Positions 1 to 64,000 of a DNA stretch of 64,000 nt are shown here, piece by piece. The number at the start of each line of letters is the position of its first letter. The first letter of the stretch is position 1. Under the pieces are notes generated by a model, which searched no databases, was not told the DNA's origin, and saw only the letters and a list, made by a program, of their open reading frames with translations. Location of the stretch: positions 100,211,022 to 100,275,021 of the forward strand of contig NC_089492.1 of assembly GCF_036850765.1 (NCBI RefSeq). The letters run 5' to 3'. The translations under genes were made by a program, and so were the position numbers. Source of the stretch: Saccopteryx bilineata (lineage: Eukaryota; Chordata; Mammalia; Chiroptera; Emballonuridae).

Positions 1-766
1 CCATTTAGTTGGTTGCCTATTTGTTTTGTTTTCAGTTTTTTTGCTGGGCAGAAGCTTTTTAGTTTGATTATAGTCCCATTCATTTATTTTTGCCTTTGGG
101 GTCAAATTCATAAATTGTTCTCCACAGCCAAGGTCCATGAGCTTAGTACCTATGTTTTCATCTATGTACTTTATTGTTTCAGATCTTATATTCAGGTCTT
201 TGATCCATTTTGAATTAACTTTTGTGCTAGAGGACAAACTGAAGTCAAGTTTCATTCTTTTGTATGTGGCTTTCCAATTTTCCCAGCACCATTTATTGAA
301 GAAGCTTTACTTTTCTCTATTGTGTGTTTTTGGCTCATTTGCTGAAGATGATTTGTGCATATATATGTGGTTTTATTTCTGGGCTCTCAATTCTCTTTCA
401 TTGGTCTGTATATCTCTTTTTCTGCCAATAGCATGCTGTTTTAATTATCGTATAATTTGAAGTCAGGTAGTGTGATACCTCTAGCTTCATTCTTTTTTCT
501 CAAGAAAAATAGCTTTGGCTATTCGGGGTTTCTTATGGTTCCATACAAATTTGGTAATTTTTTGTTCTATTTCTTTAAAAATGACATTGGGATTCTGATG
601 GGGATTGCATTAAATTTGTATATTGCTTTTGGTAATATGGCCATTTTAACTCTGTTGATTCTTCCAATTCATGAGCATAGATTATTTTTCATTTCATTGT
701 GTTTTTTTCAATTTCTTTCAATAATATTTTGTAGTTTTTAGTATATAGGTCCTTCACATCCTTTTT

Positions 767-1156
767 TTTTTTTGTATTTTTCTGAAGCTGGAAACGGGGA
801 GAGACAGTCAGACAGACTCCCGCATACGCCCGACTGGGATCCACCCGGCACGCCCATCAGGGGCGATACTCTGCCCACCAGGGGTGATGCTCTGCCCCTC
901 CGGGGCGTCGCTCTGTTGCGACCAGAGTCACTCTAGCGCCTGGGGCAGAGGCCAAGGAGCCATCCCCAGTGCCCGGGCCATCTTTGCTCCAATGGAGCCT
1001 CGGCTGCGGGAAGGGAAGAGAGAGACAGAGAGGAAGGAGAGGGGGAGGGGTATAGGAGCAGATGGGCGCTTCTCCTGTGTGCCCTGGCTGGGAATTGAAC
1101 CCTGGACTTCTACACGCCAGGCTGACGCTCTACCACTGAGCCAACCGGCCAGGGCC
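767..1156 (-). mobile_element. VES-type tRNA-derived SINE (type A) inside the L1
   Basis: The T tract and GTATTTTTCTGAAGCTGG are at the left; the tRNA-like head (reverse complement of GGCCCTGGCCGGTTGGCTCA) is at the right end. It is flanked by direct repeats CCTTCACATCCTTTTT at about 751-766 and 1157-1172, so it is a target-primed insertion after the L1. Confidence 0.92.
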
Positions 1157-4100
1157 CCTTCACATCCTTTTTTAAGTTTATTCCTAGGTGTTTTTGTTGT
1201 TGTTGTTGCCATTGTAAAAGGAATTGTTTTTTTTTAGTTCATCTGAAATTTCGTCATTGGTGTATAGAAAAGCAATAGACTTTTGTATATTGATTTTGAA
1301 TCCTGAAACTTTATTATATTGGTTTATTATTTCTAATAGGTTTTTTGTGGAGTCCTTTTCTATATACATGATTATGTCATCTGCAAATATTAATACCTTT
1401 TCCTTCTTCTTTCCCAATATGGATGCCTTTATTTTTTTTCTCTTGCCTGATTGCTCTGGCTAAAACTTCTAAAACTATGTTGAATAAGAGTGGAGAAAGT
1501 AGGCAACCTTGTCTTGTTCCTGATTTTAGAGAAAAAACCTTCATTTTTTCACCATTTAGTATGACATTAGCTGATCATTTGTCATATATGGCTTTTATTA
1601 TGTTGAAGTACTTTCTTTCTATTCTGATTTTATTGAGTGTTTTAAACATAAAGGGATGCTGTATTTTGTTGAATGCCTTTTCTGTATCTATTGATGATTA
1701 TATGGTTTTTGTTCTTTGTTTTGTTAATGTGGTATATTGTATTGGTCGATTTCTGTATGTTGAACTATCCTTGTACTCCCGGAATAAATCACAGTTGATC
1801 GTGATGTATTATTTTTTTAATGTGTTGTTGTATTCAATTTGCTAGTATTTTGTTTAGGATTTTTGCATTTGTATTCATTAGAGATATTGGTCTGTAGTTT
1901 TCTTTTTTATGTGTTTTCCTCGTCAGGTTTTGGTATGAAGGTTATGTTGTCCTTATAAAATATGTTAGGGAGTATTACTTCTTCTACTTTTTGGAAGACT
2001 TTGAGAAGGATAGGTACCAAATCTTGTTTGAATGTTTGGGATAATCCACTAGTGTAGCCATCTGGCCTTGGACTTTTGTTTTTTGGGAGGGTTTTGATAG
2101 TTGTTTCTTTTTCCTCCTTCCTCATAGGTCTATTTAGGTTTTCCACTTCTTTGTGACTCAGTCTAAGAAGATTGTATAGTTCTAGGGATTTATCCATTTC
2201 CTCTAGGTTGTTAAATATGGTGGCATATAATCTTTCATAATATTCTACTATGATCCATTTTATATATATGATGTCTGTGGTAATTTTTCCTTTTTCATTG
2301 AAATTTTGTTTATATGAGTCTTTCCTCTTTTTCTACAGTGAGTCTAGCCAGTGGTTTGTCAATTTTATTGATCTTTTCAAAGAACCGGCTCCTTGTTGTG
2401 TTAATTTTTTCTATATTTTTTTTTGTTCTCCATTTCATTTAGTTCTGTTCCAATTTTTACTGTTTCCTTTTTTCTCTGACTTTGGGTTGCCTTTGTTCTT
2501 CTTTTTCTAGTTCCTTAAGATGTGATGTTAGGTTGTTAGCATCTCTCCTGTTTCTTGGTGTAAGCCTGTAAGGTTATAAACTTCCCTCTTACTACTGCTT
2601 TTGCTGCATCCCAGAAATTTTGATATGTCTTGTTGCCATTTTCGTTTGTCTGTATATATCTTTTGATCTCTATTTTATTTCTTATTTGACCCAGTCATTT
2701 TTTAGAAGTATGTTTTTTAATTTCCACACTTTTGTGGGTTTCTTTACTTCCTTTTTATAACTGAATTCTAATTTCAAAGCCTTATGATCAGAGAAAATAT
2801 ATTTGGTATAAATATTCAATCTTCCTGAATTTGTTGATGTTAGTTTTGTGGCCCAACATATGGTCTATCCTTGAAAATGTTCCATGAACACTGGAGAAGA
2901 ATGTATAATCTGACATTTTAGGATGAAATGTCCTGTAATTGTCTATTATGTCCATTTGGTCCAGTGTGTTGTTTAAGGCTGATATTTCTTTATTGATTTT
3001 CTGTTTGGATGATCTATCTAAAGCCATCAATGGTGTGTTGAAATCTTCAAGTATAATTTTGTTTTTGTCTGCTTCTATTTTTAGATCAGTTAGTAGATGT
3101 CTTATATATTTTGGTGCTCCCTGGTTCAGAGCATATATTTTAAGAAGTGTTATGTATTCTTGATACAGTGTCCTCTTCATCATTATGAAATGTCCGTCTT
3201 TGTCTCTGGTTACCTTTGTTGTCTTGAAGTCATTATTGTCACAGATGGGTATGGCTATACCTGCTTTCCTTTGGATATTATTTGCTTGGAGAATGGTTTT
3301 CCAACCTTTCACTATAATCTGCTTTTGTTCTTGCAGCTTAAATGTATCTCTTGAAGGCAGCATATTGTTGGATTTTGCTTTTTGATCCAGTATACTACTC
3401 TGTTCTTCTTTATTGGTGAGTTCAGTACATTCACATTTAGGGTAATTGACATTTGAGAATTTCCTATAGCCATCTTATGTTTTGTTTTCTGGTAGCTCTG
3501 TGTCTTGTTTGGTTCTTCTCTTTTCTGTTTCTGTCAGCTGTTTTTGTTTGGTGGTATTCCATACTTCTTTCCCCTGTTTCTTTTTTTTAAGCTGTGTATT
3601 TCAGTGGTGACTTTTTCATGGGTGGTTACCATTAGGTTATTAAGAGAAAAATGTTCATATGTACAAGAGTCCTTTGTCTTATGAGTGCTTCTGCACTCCA
3701 TCCTCCTTTGCTACTGCAGATGTTTATCCTCTCTCCTTTTATGTTATTGTTGTCACATTTTATCCTTGTTTTTATTGTGACCTAGTTAGAGCTTTTTTAC
3801 TTGTAGTTTTGTTTTGTTCTTTGTGTCTGGTTGAATAACCCCCTTGAGTATTTCCTGCAGTCAGAGTTTTCTGGTGATAAATTCCCTCAGCTTCTGTATG
3901 TCTGTAAAAGTTTTTATTTCTCCTTCATATTTGAAGGATAACTTTGAGGGATATAGTATTCTTGGCTTGTAATTCCTCTCTTTCAGTGCTTTGAATGTTT
4001 GGGTCCACTGTCTTCTAGCTTGTAGAGTCTCTGCTGAGAAGTCTGTGATAACCTAATGGGCTTTCCTTTATAGGTTATGTTCTTCTTTTTTCTAGCTACC

Positions 4101-4788
4101 TTGAGTATTCTGTCTGTGTCATTGATTTTTTGACAATTTTATTATGATGTGACTTGGAGTAGGTCTGTTTGGGTTGTGGTAACGTTCTGTTTGCTTCTTG
4201 GATTTGAGGCTCTAACTCTTTTCATAAACTTGGGAAATTCTCATCAATTATTTGTTTGAATAGGCTCTTCATTCCCTTCTCCATCTCTTCTTCTTCTTTA
4301 TACTCATTATACTTATATTGCTCTTCCTGATAGACTCAGACAATTCTTGTAGAGCTCTCATTTTTTAAAACTTGTGGGTCTCTCTCTTCCTCTTGTAGTA
4401 TCTAGTTGCCTATCTTCAATGTTACTGATTCTTTCTTCTATCTGGTTTGTTCTATTAGCTAAACTTGCTACCTCAGTCTTCAATTAAGGTATTGAGTTCT
4501 TCATCACTGTTTTTAAATTTTCAGTCTTCTTGGTGAGGTATTTGTTTTGTTCTTTAATTTGTTTTCTGAGCTCATTAAGTTGCCTATTGGTGTCTTCTCA
4601 TATCTCATTGAGTTTTTTTCAGAACTTCAACTTTGAATGCTCTATCATTTAACTCCAAGGTTTCCATGTGATTGAGATGTTTTCCTGGAGATTTTTTATT
4701 TTCTTTCTGAACTATGTCTGTCTTGTGTAGCCATGGTATTCAATTTCTTCTTCCTTGATGACATTTGAGAGTGGTATTCTTAAGAGCC

Positions 4789-5035
4789 TTAACAACAACA
4801 ACAAAATACTAAAATGAAAAATTAAAATTAAAAAATACAATTAAAAATACAAAAATTTAAAAAATTATTACAAGAAGAAAAACCACAGAAAAAAAGATTG
4901 AAAGAAAACAAAAAAAATTAAAAACAAAATACTCACAAAAATATAAGAATAAAAAATATATTGTTTAAATTAAAGAGAATAAATTTAAAAGAGAAAAAAG
5001 AATAAGAAACAAAGGAAAAGTAAATTTTGGTTTTG
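4789..5035. repeat. A-rich low-complexity segment within the L1
   Basis: About 245 bases made almost entirely of A and T (AACAACAACAACAAAATACT and similar). On the L1 coding strand it is T-rich, lying between ORF1-like sequence and the GC-richer 5' UTR. Confidence 0.75.
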
Positions 5036-5899
5036 AGAGGTTTCTTCCAGTAGATGTCGCTGTATTACAACTTTTAGCTCTGTAAAGTTCCTGGATGTCC
5101 CCTACTGAGATGTTGCTGTCACAGTGATGTAGGTAGGGTCATAGACATATTGATGGATGGGGCATGTTGTGAGGGCTTTATGGCTTCAGCTTTATGGCTT
5201 CGCTTTCCATCTGTAGCAATGGTGATCTCAGGCCACCAGGTGCTCCTCCCTACATCTCAACAGACCTGGGAACTGGTCATGGAACACCTCTGTTCTCCAG
5301 GGGAGAGAGTGGCTTTGGAGAGCTAGTTGCGGTGCTTGTCTCTGCCACTCTTGGTACCGAGGGACCTAGGAGGCTGGAACCTGGGAGGCTGGGGGGCCAC
5401 ACTTTAGCTTTCTCTGTCTCTGCTGAGTGTGGGCTGCAGGCAGACCACAGGAACACTGGCCATGATCCTGCACTCTGGCCATTTTGGTTTATGTCCCCCA
5501 CTGCCCCTCTATTGCACCACTCCTTCCAGCAGAAGGAGACCCAGTCACTCTGAGTTTCCCTCTTCATATCCCTCAGACAAAATCCACACAGCCCAAGCTT
5601 CCCTCTTACCTGTAGTCCAGTAGAGGAAAAAAAAAAAAAAACCCAGTCACACTGGGTTTGTCTCCTCCTCAGAGCCTACATTGAATACATTTTATCTTCT
5701 GCCCTCTTTCCACTCTATCCCACCTTTAGTCTATTTTGTGTGTGGATCTTTCAGGTGCAACTTTGAGCGCAGTGGGGTTTCTTTGCTGTGTTATAGTTGT
5801 TCAAGTTGTTAAAATTTCAAGGGGAGGGATCAGGAGTGTCTCTCATGCTGCCATTGCTCTGACATCATCTCCTATTGCAATTATTTTGTAAAAGGAAAA

Positions 5900-6722
5900 A
5901 CGGCTCTTTTTTTTCTCTTCTCAATACTTCTGACACCAGATATGGGTGAGTTTTGCCCACACCAAGCAATTCTTTAATTCCCAGAGGACATCAATTAGGT
6001 GTCCTACAAATTCAACTCAATTCTGACAGTTCTACTTGGAGTTAGCATCAGATCCCAAAGGAAAATATTCCCTCCCTCCACTTCAGACACAATCCCAAGT
6101 ATAGATTATATGTCACTCCTGTTTCTGCCCAACTGGCTATAAATTGGAGGTTTATGACCCCCTCCTCAGATTTGATCATTTGCAGTTTACTTACTAGAGT
6201 GCCTGTTTATTACAAAAGCTATAACTCAGAACCAGCTCAATGGAAGAGGGTTATAGGCCAAACTGTGAGAGGAGAGGCATAGAACTTCCATGCACCCTCC
6301 CAGAATCTCCATGTGTTCAACAACCTGGAAGCTCTCTGAACCTCATTCTTTTCGGTTTCTGTGAAGGTTTTACTATGTAGACCTGATTGGTTGATTAAAT
6401 CATTAGCCACTGGTGATTACTTCAACTGCTTGCCCTTCTGCCTTTCCCTGAGGTCAGAGGTAGGGGGTGAATAAGGGAGGCTGTAATTTCCAGCCCTGTA
6501 ATCACTTGGTTGTTTACCCTGGCAACCAGTCCTCATCCTGAGGCTATCTAGGGGCTTCCAAAAATCTTCTCATTTACATAAGCTCAGATTTGATTGAAAG
6601 GGTTTGTTATGGAAACAAAAGACACCTTTATCACTCTTACTTAGGAAATTCCAAGGGTTTTAGAGGCTGTGTGCCAGGAACTATGGATGAAGACCAAAAT
6701 ATATATTTCTTATATCACAAAT
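5900..6722 (+). mobile_element. Ancient LTR of an endogenous retrovirus-like element (solo, family not named)
   Basis: This resembles a long mammalian LTR I recognise by its 3' part: AATTCCAAGGGTTTTAGAGG, GTGCCAGGAACTATGGATGA, and the end ATATATATTTCTTATATCAC. No internal gag/pol/env sequence is visible beside it, so a solo LTR is likely. Borders are approximate, and I cannot name the family without a repeat library. Confidence 0.55.
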
Positions 6723-6993
6723 TTCCTCCATCTCTATGATGAAAAACAGGTGTTCTCATAGTTGATCTGGAATTCCATATTTAGGATAAAGTTTCAGGTC
6801 TTTGTGACAGTTGCCCTAATTGAAATAGATTGGATGTACTAAACTCACTCTCACAAGGCTATTTTCCCTGATATTGTTAGTTTGCAATTCTAGTCTTCAT
6901 CTACAGTCTTATTTATAAACTAAAATAAGATACATTGATCTTTGGAACCCAGGCTTGGACTGGAGAAGACAGATGTGATCTGTGTAGCTATCA

Positions 6994-7307
6994 TATAGTA
7001 TAGTTGACTATTGAACAATCTGCAGGTTGGGAGGTTAATCCCTGTGCAGTTGAAAATCTCCCAAAACTTAAGTTGTCCCTCAGTATCTGTGGGGGATTGG
7101 TTCTAGGATTCCCTGCAGATACCAAAATACAGGGATGCTCAAGTTCCCTACATAAAATGGTATACATCAATGCATATAGTCAGCCATCCACATCCAAGGA
7201 CTCCTGACCACGAATGGAAAATAGTACAGTTATTTATTGGAAAAAAAATCTGTGTGTAAGTGAATTGGTGCAGTCAAAAACATGTTGTTCAAGGGTCATC
7301 TGTACCT
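6994..7307 (+). mobile_element. Non-autonomous Tigger-like DNA transposon (MITE)
   Basis: The left end TTGACTATTGAACAATCTGC pairs with the reverse complement of the right end (ATGACCCTTGAACAACATG), giving an imperfect terminal inverted repeat. The interior GTATCTGTGGGGGATTGGTT and ATACCAAAATACAGGGATGC match the mammalian Tigger/pogo-derived repeats I know. About 310 bp, no transposase ORF. Confidence 0.65.
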
Positions 7308-7884
7308 TAAACATATATATGCATGTATACGATTATTAAACTATTATGAATTAGTTCTATGTGAGATAATCAACATGAAAGTATAAAAGATACATCTGAG
7401 GGTATACACTATATAATGATATTTTCCTTTAATTGTACACAATTTTCAGTTGCTATTTAACTTAACCTTTGGTGCTCTCCGAAAGTTAAGAATTTAATTT
7501 TTTTGAAAAGTTTTATTACTCTCACTGGATCTCCATTCTTTTGATCTTACAAGCAGCAGTGTTACATATCCTACAAGATTAATTAAATCCATAATTAGGT
7601 GCTTTCATAATCACTCTACTAGCTATTTAAATTCCCTACGCAGAAGCTGCCCCTTCCCTTTCTTTCCTCTGCAGAAGAGATTAAGGCTCTCCATATTATG
7701 GTCATCATAGACCAAGCCCCTCCTTCTGTTTTCTCATGAAAAACATACTAACAACTACAATAAGCAAAAGTTATCACAGTAATGTGATATTTGCTCCAGT
7801 GATGGTCTAAATATCCTTTGTTTTTCTTGACACCCAAGATTATGGTCCCTTTTTCCTCGCCATTAGTAGCATTACTGCATAATC

Positions 7885-9030
7885 AGCAAAATTAAACAAG
7901 TAGGACTACATCATATTAAAACTTCTGTACCGCAAAGAAAACTATCAATAAAATGAAAAGGTAACTCGCTAACTGGGAAAAAATACTTGCAAATTATGTA
8001 TCCAAAATATATGTATAAAAAAACTCATACTATTCAATAGAACAGCAATAAAAAACAATCTGATTAAAAAATGAGCAGAGAATCTGAATAGACATTTTTC
8101 CAAAGAAGATATATACAGATGGCCAACAGACACATGAAAAGATGCTTAACATCACTAATCATCAGGGAAATGCAAAACGGCAATGAGATAACACCTTACA
8201 CATGCCAGAATGACTATTATCATTGGAGTTAAAGACTAGAAATAACAAATGTTAGCAAGAAGGTGGAGGAAAGGGAATCCTTATACACTGTTAGTAATGT
8301 GAATTGGCTCAGCCACTCTCGAAAAGAATATGCAGGTTTTTCAAAAAGTTAAAAGTAGAAATACAATATGGTTTAGCAATTCTACTTTTGTGTATTTATC
8401 CACAAAAAATGAAAACACTAATTCAAAAAGATATATGCACCTCCATATTCATTGCATATTATTTATGGTAACCAAGATAGGAAAACAATTTAAGTGTCTA
8501 TTGATGGGTGAATGGATAAAGAAGCTACGGTTATATGTGTGGAATATTACTCAGCCATAAAAAAGAATGAAATCAGCCTGACCTGTGGTGGCACAGTGGA
8601 TCAAGCATCGACCTGGAATGCTGAGGTCGCTGGTTCAAAACCCTGGGCTTGCCTGGTCAAGGCACATACAGGAGTTGATGCTTCCTGCTCCTCCCCCCTT
8701 CTCTCTCTGTCTGTCTCTCTCTCTCTCTCTCTGTCTCTCTTCTCTAAAATGAATAAATAAAAATAATTTTAAAAAAAGAATGAAATCTTGGCATTTGCCA
8801 CAACATGGGTGGACTGCAGCGGCATTATGCTAAGTGAAATAAGTCAGAAAAAAAAAGACAAATAACTTGTGGTCTTTAATATATGGAATCTAAAACTAAA
8901 TAAATAAAATTTAAAAATTAAGCTCATAGACACAGAGAACAGATTAGTGGTTGCCAGAGGCAAGGGATAGGAAAATGAGAGAAATGGTTGAAAAATTTTT
9001 TAAATTAATTGAATAATAAAAGGGGAAAAA
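7885..9030 (+). mobile_element. L1 3' end fragment, sense, split by a SINE
   Basis: Decayed L1 ORF2 C-terminal DNA and 3' UTR: CAGATGGCCAACAGACACAT, ATCATCAGGGAAATGCAAA, CATAAAAAAGAATGAAATC, and ACAGATTAGTGGTTGCCAGA. 5'-truncated, old, no open frame. Confidence 0.85.
8575..8773 (+). mobile_element. tRNA-derived SINE (type B, short) inside the L1 fragment
   Basis: The head GCCTGACCTGTGGTGGCACA is followed by a CT-rich body and the tail AAAATGAATAAATAAAAAT. Direct repeats AGAATGAAATC flank it (8564-8574 and about 8778-8788). Confidence 0.92.
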
Positions 9031-9127
9031 AAGATGACCTTTAGGATTTTCAGGCTTCGTTTTTCTGGTATAAGGAGTGATTTGTCCAAGTTTTAATGTT
9101 TTGATTCTGTTTAGCAAACTGTTATGA

Positions 9128-62514
<53,387 letters not shown>

Positions 62515-62636
62515 TAAATCATGCACCTACAATTTAATTTCCTACTGGAGACTTAAAAGTTATATTTACTTGTATTTTTTTCTACAAATGATAACTCTAC
62601 TGCAGGAAGAAACTGTCACATAAAATTTTATTCCTA

Positions 62637-63027
62637 GCCCTGGCCGGGTGGCTCAGCGGTAGAGCGTCGGCCTAGCATGCGGAGGACCCGGGTTCGATTC
62701 CCGGCCAGGGCACACAGGAGAAGCGCCCATTTGCTTCTCCACCCCTCCGCTGCGCTTTCCTCTCTGTCTCTCTCTTCCCCTCCCGCAGCCAAGGCTCCAC
62801 TGGAGCAAAGATGGCCCGGGCGCTGGGGATGGCTCTGTGGCCTCTGCCTCAGGCGCTAGAGTGGCTCTGGTCGCAACATGGCGACGCCCAGGATGGGCAG
62901 AGCATCGCCCCCCTGGTGGGCAGAGCGTTGCCCCTGGTGGGCGTGCCGGGTGGATACTGGTGGGGCGCATGCGGGAGTCTGTCTGACTGTCTCTCCCTGT
63001 TTCCAGCTTCAGAAAAATGAAAAAAAA
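62637..63027 (+). mobile_element. VES-type SINE (type A), very little diverged
   Basis: Head GCCCTGGCCGGGTGGCTCAG, intact B box GGTTCGATTCCCGGCCAGGG, end GTTTCCAGCTTCAGAAAAAT and a short A tail. Flanking repeat TTTATTCCT on both sides. Confidence 0.95.
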
Positions 63028-63294
63028 AAAATTTATTCCTGATTCTTGTCCCTTAATGTCATGAATAATTATATTTTATAAAAATATGCCTTTGGACAAA
63101 GATGAGAAGAAAACTACAGGAAAAAAATAGCTATTGTCTAAGCATGGGTGAATTTTTCACTTTCAAATTTTTCTTTAACACTATTATTACATTTTTCATC
63201 AAGACTAAGCACTACACATCTAAGTTACCCAAGCCTTTTTAAAGTGATATAGTCATAGTCATTCATTCTCATTCTTTCATAAATTTCTCTATCT

Positions 63295-63480
63295 CTTAGT
63301 ATATATTAAGCTTAAACTATAAGCCAGGCATTTAGCTAGATGCTCTGGATAAAATAATAATAAAAACACACACAGTCCCTGATCTTTTGGAATTTACAGG
63401 CTGACGAGAAAGACAGTTGTTAGTCATACAATAACTCGAATGAATCTATAATTACACATTAAGTTCTTTGAAAGGGAAGA
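63295..63480 (-). mobile_element. LINE-2 3' end, antisense
   Basis: ACTATAAGCCAGGCATTTAG, CTAGATGCTCTGGATAAAAT, CACAGTCCCTGATCTTTTGG and AATTTACAGGCTGACGAGAA follow the reverse complement of the L2 3' end. 63480-64000 is intron with nothing recognised. Confidence 0.7.
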
Positions 63481-64000
63481 ATGTGGTTCTGTGAGCATGT
63501 GACCAGAAGCCTGACCTAGACTGGAGCCATCGGGAGGCTCTGAGGAAATGATGCTCACGTCAAGGTCAGAAGAGGGCTGAGTGGGAGCATTAACGTGGGT
63601 AGAGAAGAATGTTCCAAAGTCTGTAGATGGAGGTTTCTTGGTGTTTCAGAAATTCTTAAAAAGCCCCCGTGGGCTACAACATATACCTTCACAATAGATA
63701 CAGTTTTAATATATTTTGGCATAAGATTGGAAACTAGATTTCCTTCCTCTCTTTTTTTGATCCTTTCTTTTCTTCCATGTAGAAGGTAAGTACTTAATAA
63801 GTAGTGTTCACTGGCCCGACCATATTAACAATCTCAAAAAAAAGGTATTTTGCTGGGGTTTTCTTTAGCTCTTTTTTCCCATAAAATAAAGAATCTAAAC
63901 TCTCACACCAAGGACCTGGTGGAATTAGCAGTGTAGAACTGACTTCTTTCCGAGGCCTTCTTTTGGAATGTAAGAAGTAAAGGCAGGAGCATCATATAAA

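Larger units (their letters stand above)
1..5872 (-). mobile_element. L1 retrotransposon, antisense, nearly full length but decayed; 3' end outside the window
   Basis: Read on the minus strand this carries decayed LINE-1 parts in order. The 5' end is near 5872 (a 5' UTR extending to about 5040), ORF1-like DNA follows to about 3450, and ORF2 runs from about 3400 to position 1. Endonuclease text is at 2788-3363 (a [11 protein letters not shown] motif with Glu for Gly, and [19 protein letters not shown]). Reverse transcriptase remnants are at 1907-2197 and 1184-1417 ([12 protein letters not shown], the F-A-D-D active site). Many stops and frameshifts: inactive. It is split by a SINE at about 767-1156. 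Confidence 0.9.

Noticed and set aside
5194..5623. GC-richer ORFs of 60-119 codons on both strands
   Set aside because: They lie in the L1 5' UTR and have no recognisable domain; a similar situation holds at 55740-56248.
63595..63789. Possible next PLEKHH2 exon near the end of the window
   Set aside because: The translation does not continue the FERM domain and the frame does not fit the two-base overhang left by the exon ending at 62465.

Overview
This window is mammalian nuclear DNA, most likely from a bat (Chiroptera). It has short exons with GT-AG introns, old mammalian repeats (MIR, L2, L1M, an LTR), many young tRNA-derived SINEs of the bat VES type (heads like GCCCTGGCYGGTTGGCTCAG), young L1s, and cut-and-paste DNA transposon relics. 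The order is inferred from repeat content; I could not search a database.

The only gene I can support is PLEKHH2 on the + strand. It is represented by 18 consecutive internal coding exons from 9165 to 62465, 3,148 coding bases or about 1,049 codons. Every exon joins the next in frame with AG/GT borders. The 5' exons (promoter, N-terminal coiled coil) and the 3' exons (rest of FERM, stop, 3' UTR) lie outside. In order the exons encode a Ser-rich linker (9165-25420), PH1 (25525-27378), PH2 (37320-40972), MyTH4 (42362 to about 58479) and the first part of FERM (58302-62465). The family joins plasma-membrane binding (PH) to cytoskeletal binding (MyTH4-FERM); PLEKHH2 is known as a podocyte-enriched actin-associated protein.

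Layout. 1-5872: near-full-length decayed antisense L1 with a SINE inside. 5900-9164: an LTR, a Tigger-like MITE and a sense L1 3' end with a SINE. 9165-17801: the first five exons, with a piggyBac-type MITE inside an old L1. 17802-25283: a hAT-like element that split a GT microsatellite and was itself split by a young 4.2 kb L1. 25284-27378: four closely spaced exons. 27379-37319: a 9.9 kb intron with a four-SINE cluster and a degenerate hexanucleotide repeat tract. 37320-48892: PH2 and MyTH4 exons separated by repeats. 48893-58301: a 9.4 kb intron holding a 6.6 kb antisense L1 with a second L1 and a SINE nested in it, then more SINEs. 58302-64000: FERM exons, SINEs and a 40 bp AT palindrome.

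I found no evidence of an undescribed multi-gene system, a second gene, a CRISPR array or a functional RNA gene. The notable signals are in the mobile-element archaeology: a bidirectional SINE hotspot at a T6A5 site, a three-layer nest of microsatellite/hAT/L1, a piggyBac MITE with exact TTAA borders, an L1 5' UTR with repeated CpG-rich units that could act as an antisense promoter into PLEKHH2, and the intronic hexamer tract.
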